Shown here: positions 1 to 8,070 of the stretch, in pieces
How positions within the stretch are numbered: the first letter of the stretch is position 1
Layout of the letters: every line of letters begins with the position of its first letter
From: Macrococcoides canis
GTDB lineage: Bacteria; Bacillota; Bacilli; Staphylococcales; Staphylococcaceae
Length of the DNA stretch: 64,000 nt
Direction of reading: 5' to 3'
NCBI RefSeq assembly: GCF_002119805.1
Contig: NZ_CP021059.1
Location: 248,001 to 312,000 of the forward strand
Position numbers and translations under genes: made by a program
Notes under the pieces: model-generated
What the model saw: only the letters and a program-made list of their open reading frames with translations
Databases searched by the model: none
Told to the model about the DNA's origin: nothing

Positions 1-1209
1 GCGATAGATAAGTGTTTAGAACATGCTAAGAATAAATCAGTAATCAAGAAATATTATACAGATAGTCTAGGCTATACATTAGCAGAAGATATTGTTGCAA
101 CATATGATATTCCGATGTTTGATAAGTCCCCTTATGACGGATTTGCAATTGTCAGTAATGCGTCAGTAGATGCAAATGGCGATAATAGAAAACCATTCAA
201 AGTTGTGGACCATATCGGTGCAGGGCATGTGAGTGCTGCACAATTAAAGGATAACGAAGCAGTACGTATTATGACAGGAGCGCCGATTCCAAGTGGCGCA
301 GATGCAGTTGTTATGCTGGAACAAACTTCAGCGACTGAAGAAGGGTTTACACTTAGAAAAATGTTTGTCCCTGGTGAGAATATTTCAAAGCAAGGGGAGG
401 AGTGTAAGCAAGGCGAAGTGGTTATTCAAAAAGGAACGCAAATTAATGCAGGAGTCATTGCAGTGCTTGCAACATTTTCTTATGAATATGTAAAAGTGTA
501 TGATAAACCGACAGTAGCACTAATCGCTACAGGATCAGAGCTTGTTGAGATTAATGAGACGCTCACACCTGGAAAGATTAGAAACTCAAATGGACCAATG
601 ATTGCTTCTTTATGTAAGGCGATGGAAATTGAAGTGAAAGATTATCGTGTACATGGAGATGACTTTGATTCACTTTATCAAGTCGTACATGACGCATTAG
701 AAGCACATGATATTGTGATTACAACAGGTGGCGTAAGTGTAGGAGACTTTGACTTCATGCCTGAAATATATAAGAAGCTTTCTGCGCAAGTATTATTCAA
801 TAAAATAGCGATGCGTCCAGGCAGTGTAACTACTGTGGCGGTAAGTGATGGTAAGTTCTTATTTGGTTTATCCGGAAATCCAAGTGCATGTTATACAGGT
901 TTTGAACTGTATACAAAACCTGTGATGCGCAAAATGATGGGGCAAAGTGCAGTGTATCCTACAGTGATTAAAGCAAAACTGTCAGAAGACTTTACAAAAG
1001 CAAATCCATTTACGAGATTTATAAGAGCAGATATTGATTATCGTAATATGACAGTCGCACCAAGTGGCTTTAATAAGAGTAACGCAGTCATTGCAATTGC
1101 GAAAAGTAACTGTATGATTGTTTTACCGGGAGGAACGAGAGGATTTAAACAAGGTGATACTGTAGATGTATTATTAACAGACCTTTCGTGCCAAGAAGCA
1201 TCATGGTAA
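1..1209 (+). CDS. moeA: Molybdopterin molybdenumtransferase MoeA (5' end outside window)
   Basis: The frame is open from base 1, so the start lies upstream; 402 residues are visible and I expect fewer than 25 to be missing. MoeA inserts molybdate into adenylylated molybdopterin in the last step of molybdenum-cofactor synthesis in the cytoplasm. Visible family motifs are DKSPYDGFA near the N-terminus (the usual family form is DNSAMDGYA), TGAPIPSGADAVV, NSNGPMIASL, TTGGVSVGDFD and the C-terminal LSGNPSA. It is the first visible gene of a tight Moco operon, and its stop overlaps the mobB start by 7 bases. The first ATG in the window (115) lies inside the conserved N-terminal domain and is not the start. 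Confidence 0.95.
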   Translation, partial: AIDKCLEHAKNKSVIKKYYTDSLGYTLAEDIVATYDIPMFDKSPYDGFAIVSNASVDANGDNRKPFKVVDHIGAGHVSAAQLKDNEAVRIMTGAPIPSGADAVVMLEQTSATEEGFTLRKMFVPGENISKQGEECKQGEVVIQKGTQINAGVIAVLATFSYEYVKVYDKPTVALIATGSELVEINETLTPGKIRNSNGPMIASLCKAMEIEVKDYRVHGDDFDSLYQVVHDALEAHDIVITTGGVSVGDFDFMPEIYKKLSAQVLFNKIAMRPGSVTTVAVSDGKFLFGLSGNPSACYTGFELYTKPVMRKMMGQSAVYPTVIKAKLSEDFTKANPFTRFIRADIDYRNMTVAPSGFNKSNAVIAIAKSNCMIVLPGGTRGFKQGDTVDVLLTDLSCQEASW

Positions 1210-1682
1210 AAGTACTGCAGGTCGTAGGATATAAAAAGTCCGGAAAAACAACGACGATGAATCAAATTATCAAACAGCTCAAATCATTAAATTATCATGT
1301 CGCTGTCGTTAAACATCACGGTGAAATCGGGGGTCAGGAAATTGATATTCCGCAGTCGCGTGATCATATAACATATATTGAAAGTGGGGCAGACGAAAGC
1401 ATTGTTCAAGGCTATCAGTATATTCATAAATTAAGAAGAAACGCAGCACTTGAACTAGAAATGATTATTAATGAAGAAGTTACATGTAAAGATATCGTGC
1501 TTGTCGAAGGGTATAAAGCAGCACGATATGATAAAATTGTACTCTACAACAATGAGGAAGATAAACAAACATTATCACAGTTATCCAATATCGTCTTGAT
1601 GGTGGATACATCTGTGGATAGTGAAGCGGTCATATATGAATTTATACAAAGCTGGGTAGGTGATACACGTGAAACATTTTGA
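1203..1682 (+). CDS. mobB: Molybdopterin-guanine dinucleotide biosynthesis adaptor MobB
   Basis: Small P-loop GTPase of 159 residues with Walker A GYKKSGKTT close to the N-terminus and an HH motif in VVKHHGE, as in MobB. MobB assists MobA in attaching GMP to molybdopterin, probably as an adaptor; it is not essential in organisms where it has been studied. I start it at ATG 1203, giving MVKVLQVVGYKKSGKT; an in-frame ATG at 1188 would add five residues and overlap moeA more. It overlaps moeA by 7 bases and moaE by 14, indicating translational coupling. Confidence 0.9.
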   Translation: MVKVLQVVGYKKSGKTTTMNQIIKQLKSLNYHVAVVKHHGEIGGQEIDIPQSRDHITYIESGADESIVQGYQYIHKLRRNAALELEMIINEEVTCKDIVLVEGYKAARYDKIVLYNNEEDKQTLSQLSNIVLMVDTSVDSEAVIYEFIQSWVGDTRETF

Positions 1683-2109
1683 GATTGTAACGATGCCAAT
1701 CGATGTTGAACATTATAGAAAGATGACGGTAACACCACATCAAGGTGCGGTATGTGTGTTTACCGGTATCGTAAGAGAATGGACACAAGGTGTTAAAACG
1801 GAGTACTTGGAATATGAAGCATATATTCCGATGGCAGAGAAGAAGTTAGAACAGATTGGTCAGGAAATTAACGACAAGTGGCCAGGTACGATAGTAAGTA
1901 TTGCCCATCGTATCGGTAACCTCGATGTATCTGAAATTGCAGTTGTGATTTGTGTATCGAGTCCGCATCGCAAAGATAGTTATGCAGCAAATGAATATGC
2001 AATTGAACGTATTAAAGAAATCGTCCCTATTTGGAAGAAGGAAATATGGGAAGATGGAGAACAATGGATTGGTGGTCAAAGAGGATACCATCCAGATTAT
2101 AAGGGGTGA
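1669..2109 (+). CDS. moaE: Molybdopterin synthase catalytic subunit MoaE
   Basis: The large subunit of molybdopterin synthase adds two dithiolene sulfurs, delivered by MoaD thiocarboxylate, to cyclic pyranopterin monophosphate. The protein has 146 residues and carries the MoaE core: GAVCVFTGIVREW, YLEYEAYIPMAEKK, and SSPHRKDSY followed by a lysine-rich PIWKKE motif near the C-terminus. I use GTG 1669 because GGTGA lies a proper distance upstream and the protein then begins like staphylococcal MoaE as I remember it; GTG 1660 is an alternative. It lies inside the mobB end and 4 bases before moaD, its partner. Confidence 0.93.
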   Translation: MKHFEIVTMPIDVEHYRKMTVTPHQGAVCVFTGIVREWTQGVKTEYLEYEAYIPMAEKKLEQIGQEINDKWPGTIVSIAHRIGNLDVSEIAVVICVSSPHRKDSYAANEYAIERIKEIVPIWKKEIWEDGEQWIGGQRGYHPDYKG

Positions 2110-2113
2110 CATG

Positions 2114-2347
2114 ATGAAAGTATTATACTTTGCACATATAAAAGCGAAATTAGATAGAACAGAAGACCAGTTCACATTTGCCGAGCCGATTACTGTTCAG
2201 CAATTTAGAAATCATTTATATGAGACGTATCCGATTATACAAAGTGAGAAGTTTCAAATAGCAGTAAATGAAGAGTTCGTGAGAGACGAAGATATCATTA
2301 ATAATCAGGACACTGTAGCATTAATTCCACCTGTTAGTGGTGGCTAA
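2114..2347 (+). CDS. moaD: Molybdopterin synthase sulfur carrier MoaD
   Basis: A 77-residue ubiquitin-like protein ending in VSGG. The terminal Gly-Gly is thiocarboxylated and gives sulfur to MoaE during molybdopterin formation. A much longer in-frame reading from 1952 exists but overlaps moaE completely. ATG 2114 (MKVLYFAHIK), 7 bases after AGGGG, gives the normal family length; ATG 2111 is one codon earlier. It ends exactly where mobA begins. Confidence 0.93.
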   Translation: MKVLYFAHIKAKLDRTEDQFTFAEPITVQQFRNHLYETYPIIQSEKFQIAVNEEFVRDEDIINNQDTVALIPPVSGG

Positions 2348-2953
2348 ATGATAGGAGTTATATTATCAGGTGGCCATTCCACACGATTTGGAACAAATAA
2401 AGCAGTGTATGAAATTGATGGAAAACCATTTTTTGAACATGTATATGATACACTTAAAAAAAGTAATGTTGAACGTATTGTACTGAGTACAAATGAACAG
2501 ATGGCTCCATACTTTGAAGAGATGATAAATGATAAGCAGCTCGATATGCAAGTTGTGACAGATTCAGTAGCAGATTGTGGTCCGATCGGTGGCATCTATG
2601 AAGTGATGTCTTCGTGTGATGCAGATAGTTTTTTTATCGTTTCGGTAGACACACCATTTATTACAGCTGAAGCGATTGATCATCTTGTCGTACGCTTTCA
2701 TGAACACGATACGAATGCAATATGCTATAAGGATAGCGAACAAGTGCATCGTACAATTGCGATATATCGTCGTACATTGCTTCCATTAATCGAAGAAGGT
2801 ATCAATCATAATCGCTACGCATTAAAGCAGTTAACGCAAGATGCAGTGTTTATTCATGTTTCAGAAGTAAGCAGTCATGCGCAATGGTATGCTAATATTA
2901 ATACACAGGAAGATTTACAGAACGTGTTGGAGGGTGACAAATGGAACAAATAA
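2348..2953 (+). CDS. mobA: Molybdenum cofactor guanylyltransferase MobA
   Basis: MobA transfers GMP from GTP to Mo-molybdopterin to make the guanine dinucleotide cofactor used by DMSO-reductase-family enzymes such as nitrate reductase and formate dehydrogenases. The N-terminus shows the nucleotidyltransferase signature [14 protein letters not shown], and VSVDTPFI matches the metal-binding aspartate region. The length of 201 residues is usual. The start codon abuts the moaD stop and the last 13 bases overlap moaA, so the genes are probably translationally coupled. Confidence 0.9.
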   Translation: MIGVILSGGHSTRFGTNKAVYEIDGKPFFEHVYDTLKKSNVERIVLSTNEQMAPYFEEMINDKQLDMQVVTDSVADCGPIGGIYEVMSSCDADSFFIVSVDTPFITAEAIDHLVVRFHEHDTNAICYKDSEQVHRTIAIYRRTLLPLIEEGINHNRYALKQLTQDAVFIHVSEVSSHAQWYANINTQEDLQNVLEGDKWNK

Positions 2954-3951
2954 CAGATAAATTAGGGCGCCCGATTCGAGATTTGCGCATTTCAGTGACA
3001 GATCGCTGTAATTTCCGCTGTACATATTGTATGCCGAAAGAAATATTTGGTGATGACTATGTCTTCTTACCAAAAGATGAGCTGCTAACCTTTGAGGAAT
3101 TAACACGTATCGCAAAAGTTTATGCACAGCTCGGCGTAAAAAAAGTGCGTATTACAGGTGGCGAGCCATTATTACGTCGAGATCTACCGGATTTGATACG
3201 TGCAATCAATGAGATTGAAGGTATTGAAGATATTGGATTGACAACCAATGGTATGCTCCTTAAGAAGCATGGACAAGCTTTATTTGATGCTGGCTTACGA
3301 CGTATCAATGTAAGTCTGGATGCATTGGATGAGACATTTGAAGCAGTGAACGGACGAGGAATCAAAGCAGAACAAATATTAGAACAAATTGACTATGCCG
3401 TTTCAATCGGTCTTGAAGTGAAAGTGAATATGGTCATTCAAAAAGGGATGAACGACCATCAGATGATTCCGATGGTTGAATACTTCAAGAATAAAAATAT
3501 TACTCTACGTTTTATTGAATTTATGGATGTCGGAAATGATAACGGATGGAATTTTGATAAAGTTGTTACGAAACAGGAAATGATTGATCATATTTCAGAG
3601 CATTTCAATATAAAGAGAGAACCGCCAAAGTATTTTGGTGAAGTAGCTAAATATTATATTCATGATAATGGAGCAAAGTTAGGTTTTATTACTAGCGTAT
3701 CAGAATCGTTCTGTTCAACATGTACAAGAACTCGTCTGAGCTCCGATGGTAAGTTATTCGGCTGTCTGTTTGCAACAGATGGATATGACTTAAAAGCATT
3801 TATAAGAAGCGGTATCACTGATGAGGCACTCAAGAATAAACTCGTTACCTTATGGTCACAACGTGCAGATCGTTATTCTGATGAACGTACCGCTGAAACG
3901 GTAAAGCAGAGAAAGAAAAAGAAGATTAATATGAATTATATCGGTGGATAA
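2941..3951 (+). CDS. moaA: GTP 3',8-cyclase MoaA (radical SAM)
   Basis: MoaA catalyses the first committed Moco step, rearranging GTP to 3',8-cyclo-GTP, which MoaC then uses. The radical-SAM cluster motif CNFRCTYC lies near residue 24, and a C-terminal FCSTCTRTR segment with a following cysteine (FGC) matches the second 4Fe-4S site that binds GTP. The protein ends in the conserved Gly-Gly. Length is 336 residues, as expected. It overlaps mobA by 13 bases, has GGAGGGTGA upstream of its start, and is the last gene of the operon before the hairpin at 4031. moaB and moaC are not in the window and presumably lie upstream. Confidence 0.95.
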   Translation: MEQITDKLGRPIRDLRISVTDRCNFRCTYCMPKEIFGDDYVFLPKDELLTFEELTRIAKVYAQLGVKKVRITGGEPLLRRDLPDLIRAINEIEGIEDIGLTTNGMLLKKHGQALFDAGLRRINVSLDALDETFEAVNGRGIKAEQILEQIDYAVSIGLEVKVNMVIQKGMNDHQMIPMVEYFKNKNITLRFIEFMDVGNDNGWNFDKVVTKQEMIDHISEHFNIKREPPKYFGEVAKYYIHDNGAKLGFITSVSESFCSTCTRTRLSSDGKLFGCLFATDGYDLKAFIRSGITDEALKNKLVTLWSQRADRYSDERTAETVKQRKKKKINMNYIGG

Positions 3952-4030
3952 ATTTATTATATTAATATATTGAATTTATTACATGTAAACTGTATGTAAG
4001 TGTATGACAATCCATATAACAATTCTAATA

Positions 4031-4069
4031 TAGCATATTATCAATTTTTTTGATGATATGCTATTTTTT
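4031..4069 (+). terminator. Terminator after the Moco operon
   Basis: The arms at 4031-4044 and 4050-4063 form a 14-bp stem with one G-T pair around a T-rich loop, followed by a run of T. It lies 80 bases after moaA and closes the operon. Confidence 0.8.
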
Positions 4070-4093
4070 ACTTTTATTATTCAGATTAAGCGT

Positions 4094-4133
4094 TATAATA
4101 GAGTAGTAATAAAAATTAGTACTAGGTAATAAT
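4094..4133 (+). promoter_or_regulatory. -10 element and FapR-like operator for the desaturase
   Basis: TATAAT at 4094-4099 is a consensus -10, although the -35 region is weak. Just downstream, 4115-4133 reads ATTAGTACTAGGTAATAAT, an imperfect palindrome in which 7 of 9 base pairs match. Its reverse complement differs at three positions from the FapR operator ATTAGTACCTAGTCTTAAT as I remember it from Bacillus. FapR represses membrane-lipid genes until malonyl-CoA rises. The position over the early transcribed region suits a repressor site. The match is seen in the sequence; FapR control is inferred. Confidence 0.55.
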
Positions 4134-4193
4134 ATTAACTGACAATCCTTTTCGGTATCTTGGTTTCATTATTATTTTATTTAGAGGTGACTT

Positions 4194-5207
4194 ATGGAAA
4201 GAGACAAGAAGTTAATGTTAAGAAGAATGGTTAAACCTTATGAAAGATCAGCACTACAAATTAGTTTATTACAGGTGCTGAATACACTAGTTCCATATTT
4301 AGCGCTTGTCGCAATAAGTATGGCAACATTTCAGATTTCACCATGGATTTCTATAGCTGTGAGTATTATTGCAGCATTCTTCCTTGTAAGAACTTTTATT
4401 ATTTTTCATGATTGCTGTCATGGGTCGTTCTTTAAGAACAAGAAGTGGAATGATGCAATGGGGAACTTTACTGGATTTCTGACAATGTTTCCGTATCAGC
4501 AATGGCGTAGAGAACACAATATTCATCATGCAACAAGCGGTAACCTTGATAAGAAGGGTATCGGTGATATATGGATGATGACAATCGAGGAATATGAAGC
4601 TGCTGGAAAATGGACAAAACTAGGATATAGACTTTATAGAAACCCGTTTGTCATGTTTGTGATTGGGCCACTTTACTTATTATTTATAACGAATAGATTA
4701 AATAGTAAAGGTGCAAAACCAAAGGAACGCATGAATACGTATCTTCACAATATCGCGATTTTAGTAGTATATGGAGCGATTATCTGGTACTTTGGGTTCG
4801 CATTCTTTGCGGCAGTGTTCTTCCCGATTATGTTTGTCGGTGCGATGCTAGGAATATGGATGTTCTATATCCAGCATACGTTTGAGGAATCATACTTCGA
4901 AGAGAATTCAGAGTGGGACTATGTTAAAGCTGCAGTTGAAGGAAGCTCATATTATAAATTACCGAAATTATTGCAGTGGCTAACTGGTAATATTGGGTTC
5001 CATCATGTGCATCATTTAAGTCCAAGAATCCCGAATTACTATTTGGAAACTGCACATAAAGAAGTTAAACCGTTACAATATGCAACGACAATTACGCTTA
5101 AAGATAGCTTAGAAACTATTAAGTATAAACTTTACGATGAGAAGAAAAAAGTGTTTATAACGTTTAAAGATTATTATCGTAACTATGCGAAAAAGAGAAC
5201 AATATAA
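4194..5207 (+). CDS. Acyl-lipid/fatty acid desaturase
   Basis: An integral membrane di-iron desaturase of 337 residues. The three histidine boxes are present and correctly spaced: HDCCH at 72-76, HNIHH at 108-112 and HHVHH at 270-274. Hydrophobic segments lie before the first box and between the second and third. Such enzymes put a cis double bond into membrane phospholipid acyl chains and keep membranes fluid at low temperature, using ferredoxin or a similar electron donor. It is a single-gene unit between the Moco terminator and the hairpin at 5206. The double-bond position cannot be read from the sequence. Regulation is probably by lipid supply through the FapR-like site upstream. Confidence 0.88.
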   Translation: MERDKKLMLRRMVKPYERSALQISLLQVLNTLVPYLALVAISMATFQISPWISIAVSIIAAFFLVRTFIIFHDCCHGSFFKNKKWNDAMGNFTGFLTMFPYQQWRREHNIHHATSGNLDKKGIGDIWMMTIEEYEAAGKWTKLGYRLYRNPFVMFVIGPLYLLFITNRLNSKGAKPKERMNTYLHNIAILVVYGAIIWYFGFAFFAAVFFPIMFVGAMLGIWMFYIQHTFEESYFEENSEWDYVKAAVEGSSYYKLPKLLQWLTGNIGFHHVHHLSPRIPNYYLETAHKEVKPLQYATTITLKDSLETIKYKLYDEKKKVFITFKDYYRNYAKKRTI

Positions 5208-5243
5208 AAATACGAGAATGGAAATTTCCATTCTCGTATTTTT
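5206..5243. terminator. Bidirectional terminator between convergent genes
   Basis: A perfect 38-base palindrome, with arms AAAAATACGAGAATGGAAA and its exact complement, carries A-runs and T-runs on both sides. It can end transcription of the desaturase and of the oppositely oriented SDR gene, whose stop codon at 5242-5244 lies partly inside it. Confidence 0.9.
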
Positions 5244-6273
5244 ATTTGAAGAATGCTCCGATAATAGCATCCAAGTTGTCATCACTGAGTTGTAAAGTTG
5301 TCTCGTTAACTTCAGCTAAAAGTGCTTTCGTATTTTGTTCTTCAAATACGACAGATTTCTTAAAGTAAGGTTCAAATACATGGATAAAGCCGTTAAGCAC
5401 AGCTTCTTCTGCATTCATCGTTGAACGTGCTGAAGTTGGGGCGACAGTCAACGCGTCAAACTGTAGGTGCTTTTTGATCATTGAAAGCACTTTTAAATTT
5501 TCCGGGGGATGGCTGTTCGTTATGTGATAAACTGTTTCATGCTGTGCGTGTGAAATGGCATGAGCCAGCACTTTGACAACATAATCCACAGGAACTAAAT
5601 TTGATGTACAGTTATCATCTGCAAATAGACGGAATGAATGAGTATTAGTTAATCCTTTACGATCCATCTTACGTTTAAATACTTTCAGCGCTTTCATAAA
5701 ACCGTAAAGGGTGAATTTAGAATCTGCTTCACCTGTCACAGAATCTCCAATTATGATTGCAGGTCTTAAAATTGAATATGTCAGTCCGCTTTCAGCCACT
5801 GCATGTTCAGCTTTAATCTTACTCTCTTCATATGGATTATTCACTGGTGTATCGATTGGGTGTAATGCTTCTTTAGCATACTCATTTGTGCCGACAGTGT
5901 ATGCTGTCGATACATATAAGAAATGTTTTGTATTTAAATCTTGTGCCAGTTTAAGTGCGTGCAATGTTCCATGATAGTTTATATTGAATAAATCCTCACG
6001 TAGCGCTTCGTCAAATTTTACTAACGCGGCAAGGTGATAGAAGTAATCCATGTCTGGGAGTGTCTTTACAGCATCCTCATCAAGACCAGAATTAGGTAAG
6101 GTGATATCACCTTGAACAAAGTGGAGGCGACTTTCATTTTCCTTTGTTATTAATTTGTTCTTACGTGTCTCATCGCGATACAGAATGTATAAATGATGAT
6201 TGCTATTTTGTAGCAGTTTGTTGATCAGTTGTGCACCGACAAAACCGGTTGCACCAGTTAAAAATATATTCAA
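5242..6273 (-). CDS. Extended SDR oxidoreductase (thioester-reductase-like)
   Basis: NAD(P)-binding extended short-chain dehydrogenase. The Rossmann motif GATGFVG is at the N-terminus and the active-site pair YEESK (YxxxK) follows a STAYTVG strand; the overall pattern resembles the NAD_binding_4 (male-sterility/thioester reductase) group. I prefer TTG 6273 (MNIFLTGATG), which has GGATGTGA at ideal spacing; ATG 6288 would add five residues and has no good SD. The substrate is unknown. The gene is alone, convergent with the desaturase. A lipid or polyketide aldehyde function is possible but unsupported. Confidence 0.75.
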   Translation of the reverse strand: MNIFLTGATGFVGAQLINKLLQNSNHHLYILYRDETRKNKLITKENESRLHFVQGDITLPNSGLDEDAVKTLPDMDYFYHLAALVKFDEALREDLFNINYHGTLHALKLAQDLNTKHFLYVSTAYTVGTNEYAKEALHPIDTPVNNPYEESKIKAEHAVAESGLTYSILRPAIIIGDSVTGEADSKFTLYGFMKALKVFKRKMDRKGLTNTHSFRLFADDNCTSNLVPVDYVVKVLAHAISHAQHETVYHITNSHPPENLKVLSMIKKHLQFDALTVAPTSARSTMNAEEAVLNGFIHVFEPYFKKSVVFEEQNTKALLAEVNETTLQLSDDNLDAIIGAFFK

Positions 6274-6352
6274 AGTGTTCACATCCATAAATTTAATCGT
6301 ACCTTATATTGTGCAGTACTTTACACCTTTAGTAAAGGGATATGAAGAATGT

Positions 6353-7525
6353 TTAAGAATAAAGATGTGCTTTTTTTCCATGTAATAGATAATACGCAAC
6401 CATCCCGATAATCACGAGGATGCTCATGTATCGATATAGTCCATGCAAGCCAACCATTGGGATGAATATTCCTAATATATAAGGACCAAATCCCAGTGCG
6501 AAGTCTAAAAATATAAAATATGTACTCGTTGCAAGCCCCATTTTTTCATGATCCGTAACTTTAACGGCTGTAGCTTGTGCGATGGACTGAAAGTTACCAT
6601 ATCCAAAACCGAGTAGTGCAGCACTTAATATTAAAGTCCAGGAAGCATGCGTGAAACTTAAACACAATAATCCGAGGAAAAATGAAATCAATGCAGGATA
6701 CATAACGATATTCGTTCCTTTACTATCCATAAGTTTACCTGTGATTGGACGAGATATAAGTACAACGATTGCATAAGTAAGGAAGAAGAAACTTCCTGCA
6801 GTAATCAAATTGTTCTCTTCTGCGAAAAATGAAATAAAGCTGAGTACACTTGAATATGCTGTACAGCAAATAAGAACCACAATTGAGATAGGGATTGCAT
6901 TACTATCGATATAGTCTGATATATGGAACCCTTTTGGTGCATGTGAGGTCATAGATTTTACTTCGTGGTTAACTTTAACTTGAGGCACCATTAATAGACC
7001 GATAACTGCAAGTACTAAACAGAAAATAAAGAGTTGTCTAAAAGAAATAATTTGAAGTAAAGATAATCCTAAAAATGGACCGATAGCAGTTGCCATCACT
7101 GTGCTCATACTAAAGTAACTGATACCTTCGCCACGGCGTTTCATTGGAGTAATAAACGCAGCGATCGTCCCTGTAGCTGTAGAAGCAATCCCGTTACCCA
7201 TCCCATTTAAAAAACGTATCGCAAGAAGCAATGGTAAGTTGAACGATGCAAAGTAGAGTGCGGTTGTAATCGTAAATATGACTACTCCAATTATAAGCAC
7301 TTTCTTTTGCCCTAATAAATCTATATTCTTTCCGGCCCAGAATCTTCCGAATAGACTCCCCACAATAAAGATTCCAGATACGAGTCCGGCAGTACTTGTA
7401 GAGACATGATATTCATCTACTGCGTATCCACCTATTGTAACGAGTAATAAAAACATTGATAACATTAATATAAAATTGATTAAAGAAACCATGATAAATG
7501 GTTTTGTCCATAATTTTTCTTCCAA
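6353..7525 (-). CDS. MFS transporter, marR-linked
   Basis: A 390-residue major facilitator protein with about 12 hydrophobic segments and the loop 2-3 motif GRFWAGKNIDLLGQKK. Family members are proton-driven exporters or solute carriers in the cytoplasmic membrane. The start is TTG 7525 with AAAGGA nine bases before it. It follows the marR-type gene by 15 bases on the same strand, so the two form an operon, and efflux of a compound sensed by the regulator is the likely role. The substrate cannot be told. Confidence 0.8.
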   Translation of the reverse strand: MEEKLWTKPFIMVSLINFILMLSMFLLLVTIGGYAVDEYHVSTSTAGLVSGIFIVGSLFGRFWAGKNIDLLGQKKVLIIGVVIFTITTALYFASFNLPLLLAIRFLNGMGNGIASTATGTIAAFITPMKRRGEGISYFSMSTVMATAIGPFLGLSLLQIISFRQLFIFCLVLAVIGLLMVPQVKVNHEVKSMTSHAPKGFHISDYIDSNAIPISIVVLICCTAYSSVLSFISFFAEENNLITAGSFFFLTYAIVVLISRPITGKLMDSKGTNIVMYPALISFFLGLLCLSFTHASWTLILSAALLGFGYGNFQSIAQATAVKVTDHEKMGLATSTYFIFLDFALGFGPYILGIFIPMVGLHGLYRYMSILVIIGMVAYYLLHGKKAHLYS

Positions 7526-7540
7526 TATAACAAATCCTTT

Positions 7541-7966
7541 CTATTCTTCAGAAATTTTAACTGTTGAGAGAGCCTCGTTGATAGTGAGTAATGTGTCAGA
7601 ATCGATATTCTCTAAATAATTCGTTTGAACAGACTCTATTACTATCATGACCTCTTCATAAGTTGTGTATCCTTTATGCGTAGGGGTAAGTAATCTGGAT
7701 CTCTTGTCCTGACCGACTGTACTTTCAATAAATTCATTTTGAATGAGAAACTGAATGATCTTTGTTGCAGTCGGTTTTTCGATATTACGTATCTTGGCAA
7801 TCTCTACTAATGTTGTTGACTGTTTGCGCACGATAATTTTTAGAACAAGCCATTGTGCTGATGACAGACCGAAATGAATTAATGATTTGTTCATATGATC
7901 AACGTATGCTTTTCTTAGCGCAAGGATATAATCGAATAATTGCATTTGCTGTAACGTTCTAGACAA
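7541..7966 (-). CDS. MarR-family transcriptional regulator
   Basis: A 141-residue winged-helix protein with the MarR layout: helices, then VEIAKIRNIEKPTATKIIQFL as the recognition helix region, then the wing with GQDKRSRLLTPT. The start is TTG 7966 with AAGGAGTG upstream. It is the promoter-proximal gene of a two-gene operon with an MFS transporter. A perfect 15-bp palindrome between its promoter and its start (7986-8000) is the probable autoregulatory operator, so a ligand would relieve repression of both genes. Confidence 0.88.
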   Translation of the reverse strand: MSRTLQQMQLFDYILALRKAYVDHMNKSLIHFGLSSAQWLVLKIIVRKQSTTLVEIAKIRNIEKPTATKIIQFLIQNEFIESTVGQDKRSRLLTPTHKGYTTYEEVMIVIESVQTNYLENIDSDTLLTINEALSTVKISEE

Positions 7967-7985
7967 AATGAAACACTCCTTTATA

Positions 7986-8037
7986 TAGTTAGGCTAACTA
8001 ACTATAATAGTATAGAAGAATATATGGAATTTGTAAA
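7986..8037 (-). promoter_or_regulatory. Promoter and palindromic operator of the marR-MFS operon
   Basis: On the minus strand TTTACA (8032-8037) and TATACT (8009-8014) are separated by exactly 17 bases. TAGTTAGGCTAACTA at 7986-8000 is a perfect palindrome about its central base, just downstream of the expected start of transcription. That is the usual position and size of a MarR site. Confidence 0.75.
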
Positions 8038-8040
8038 TAA

Positions 8041-8070
8041 AAAAATGATGGCATGATAGCCATCATTTTT
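8041..8070 (-). terminator. Terminator of the aldehyde dehydrogenase gene
   Basis: The arms 8041-8052 and 8059-8070 (AAAAATGATGGC and its exact complement) pair around a 6-base loop, ending in T on both strands. It overlaps the dehydrogenase stop by two bases. Confidence 0.8.

Noticed and set aside
1952..2113. N-terminal extension of moaD
   Set aside because: It lies fully inside moaE in another frame; the family length and SD support ATG 2114.
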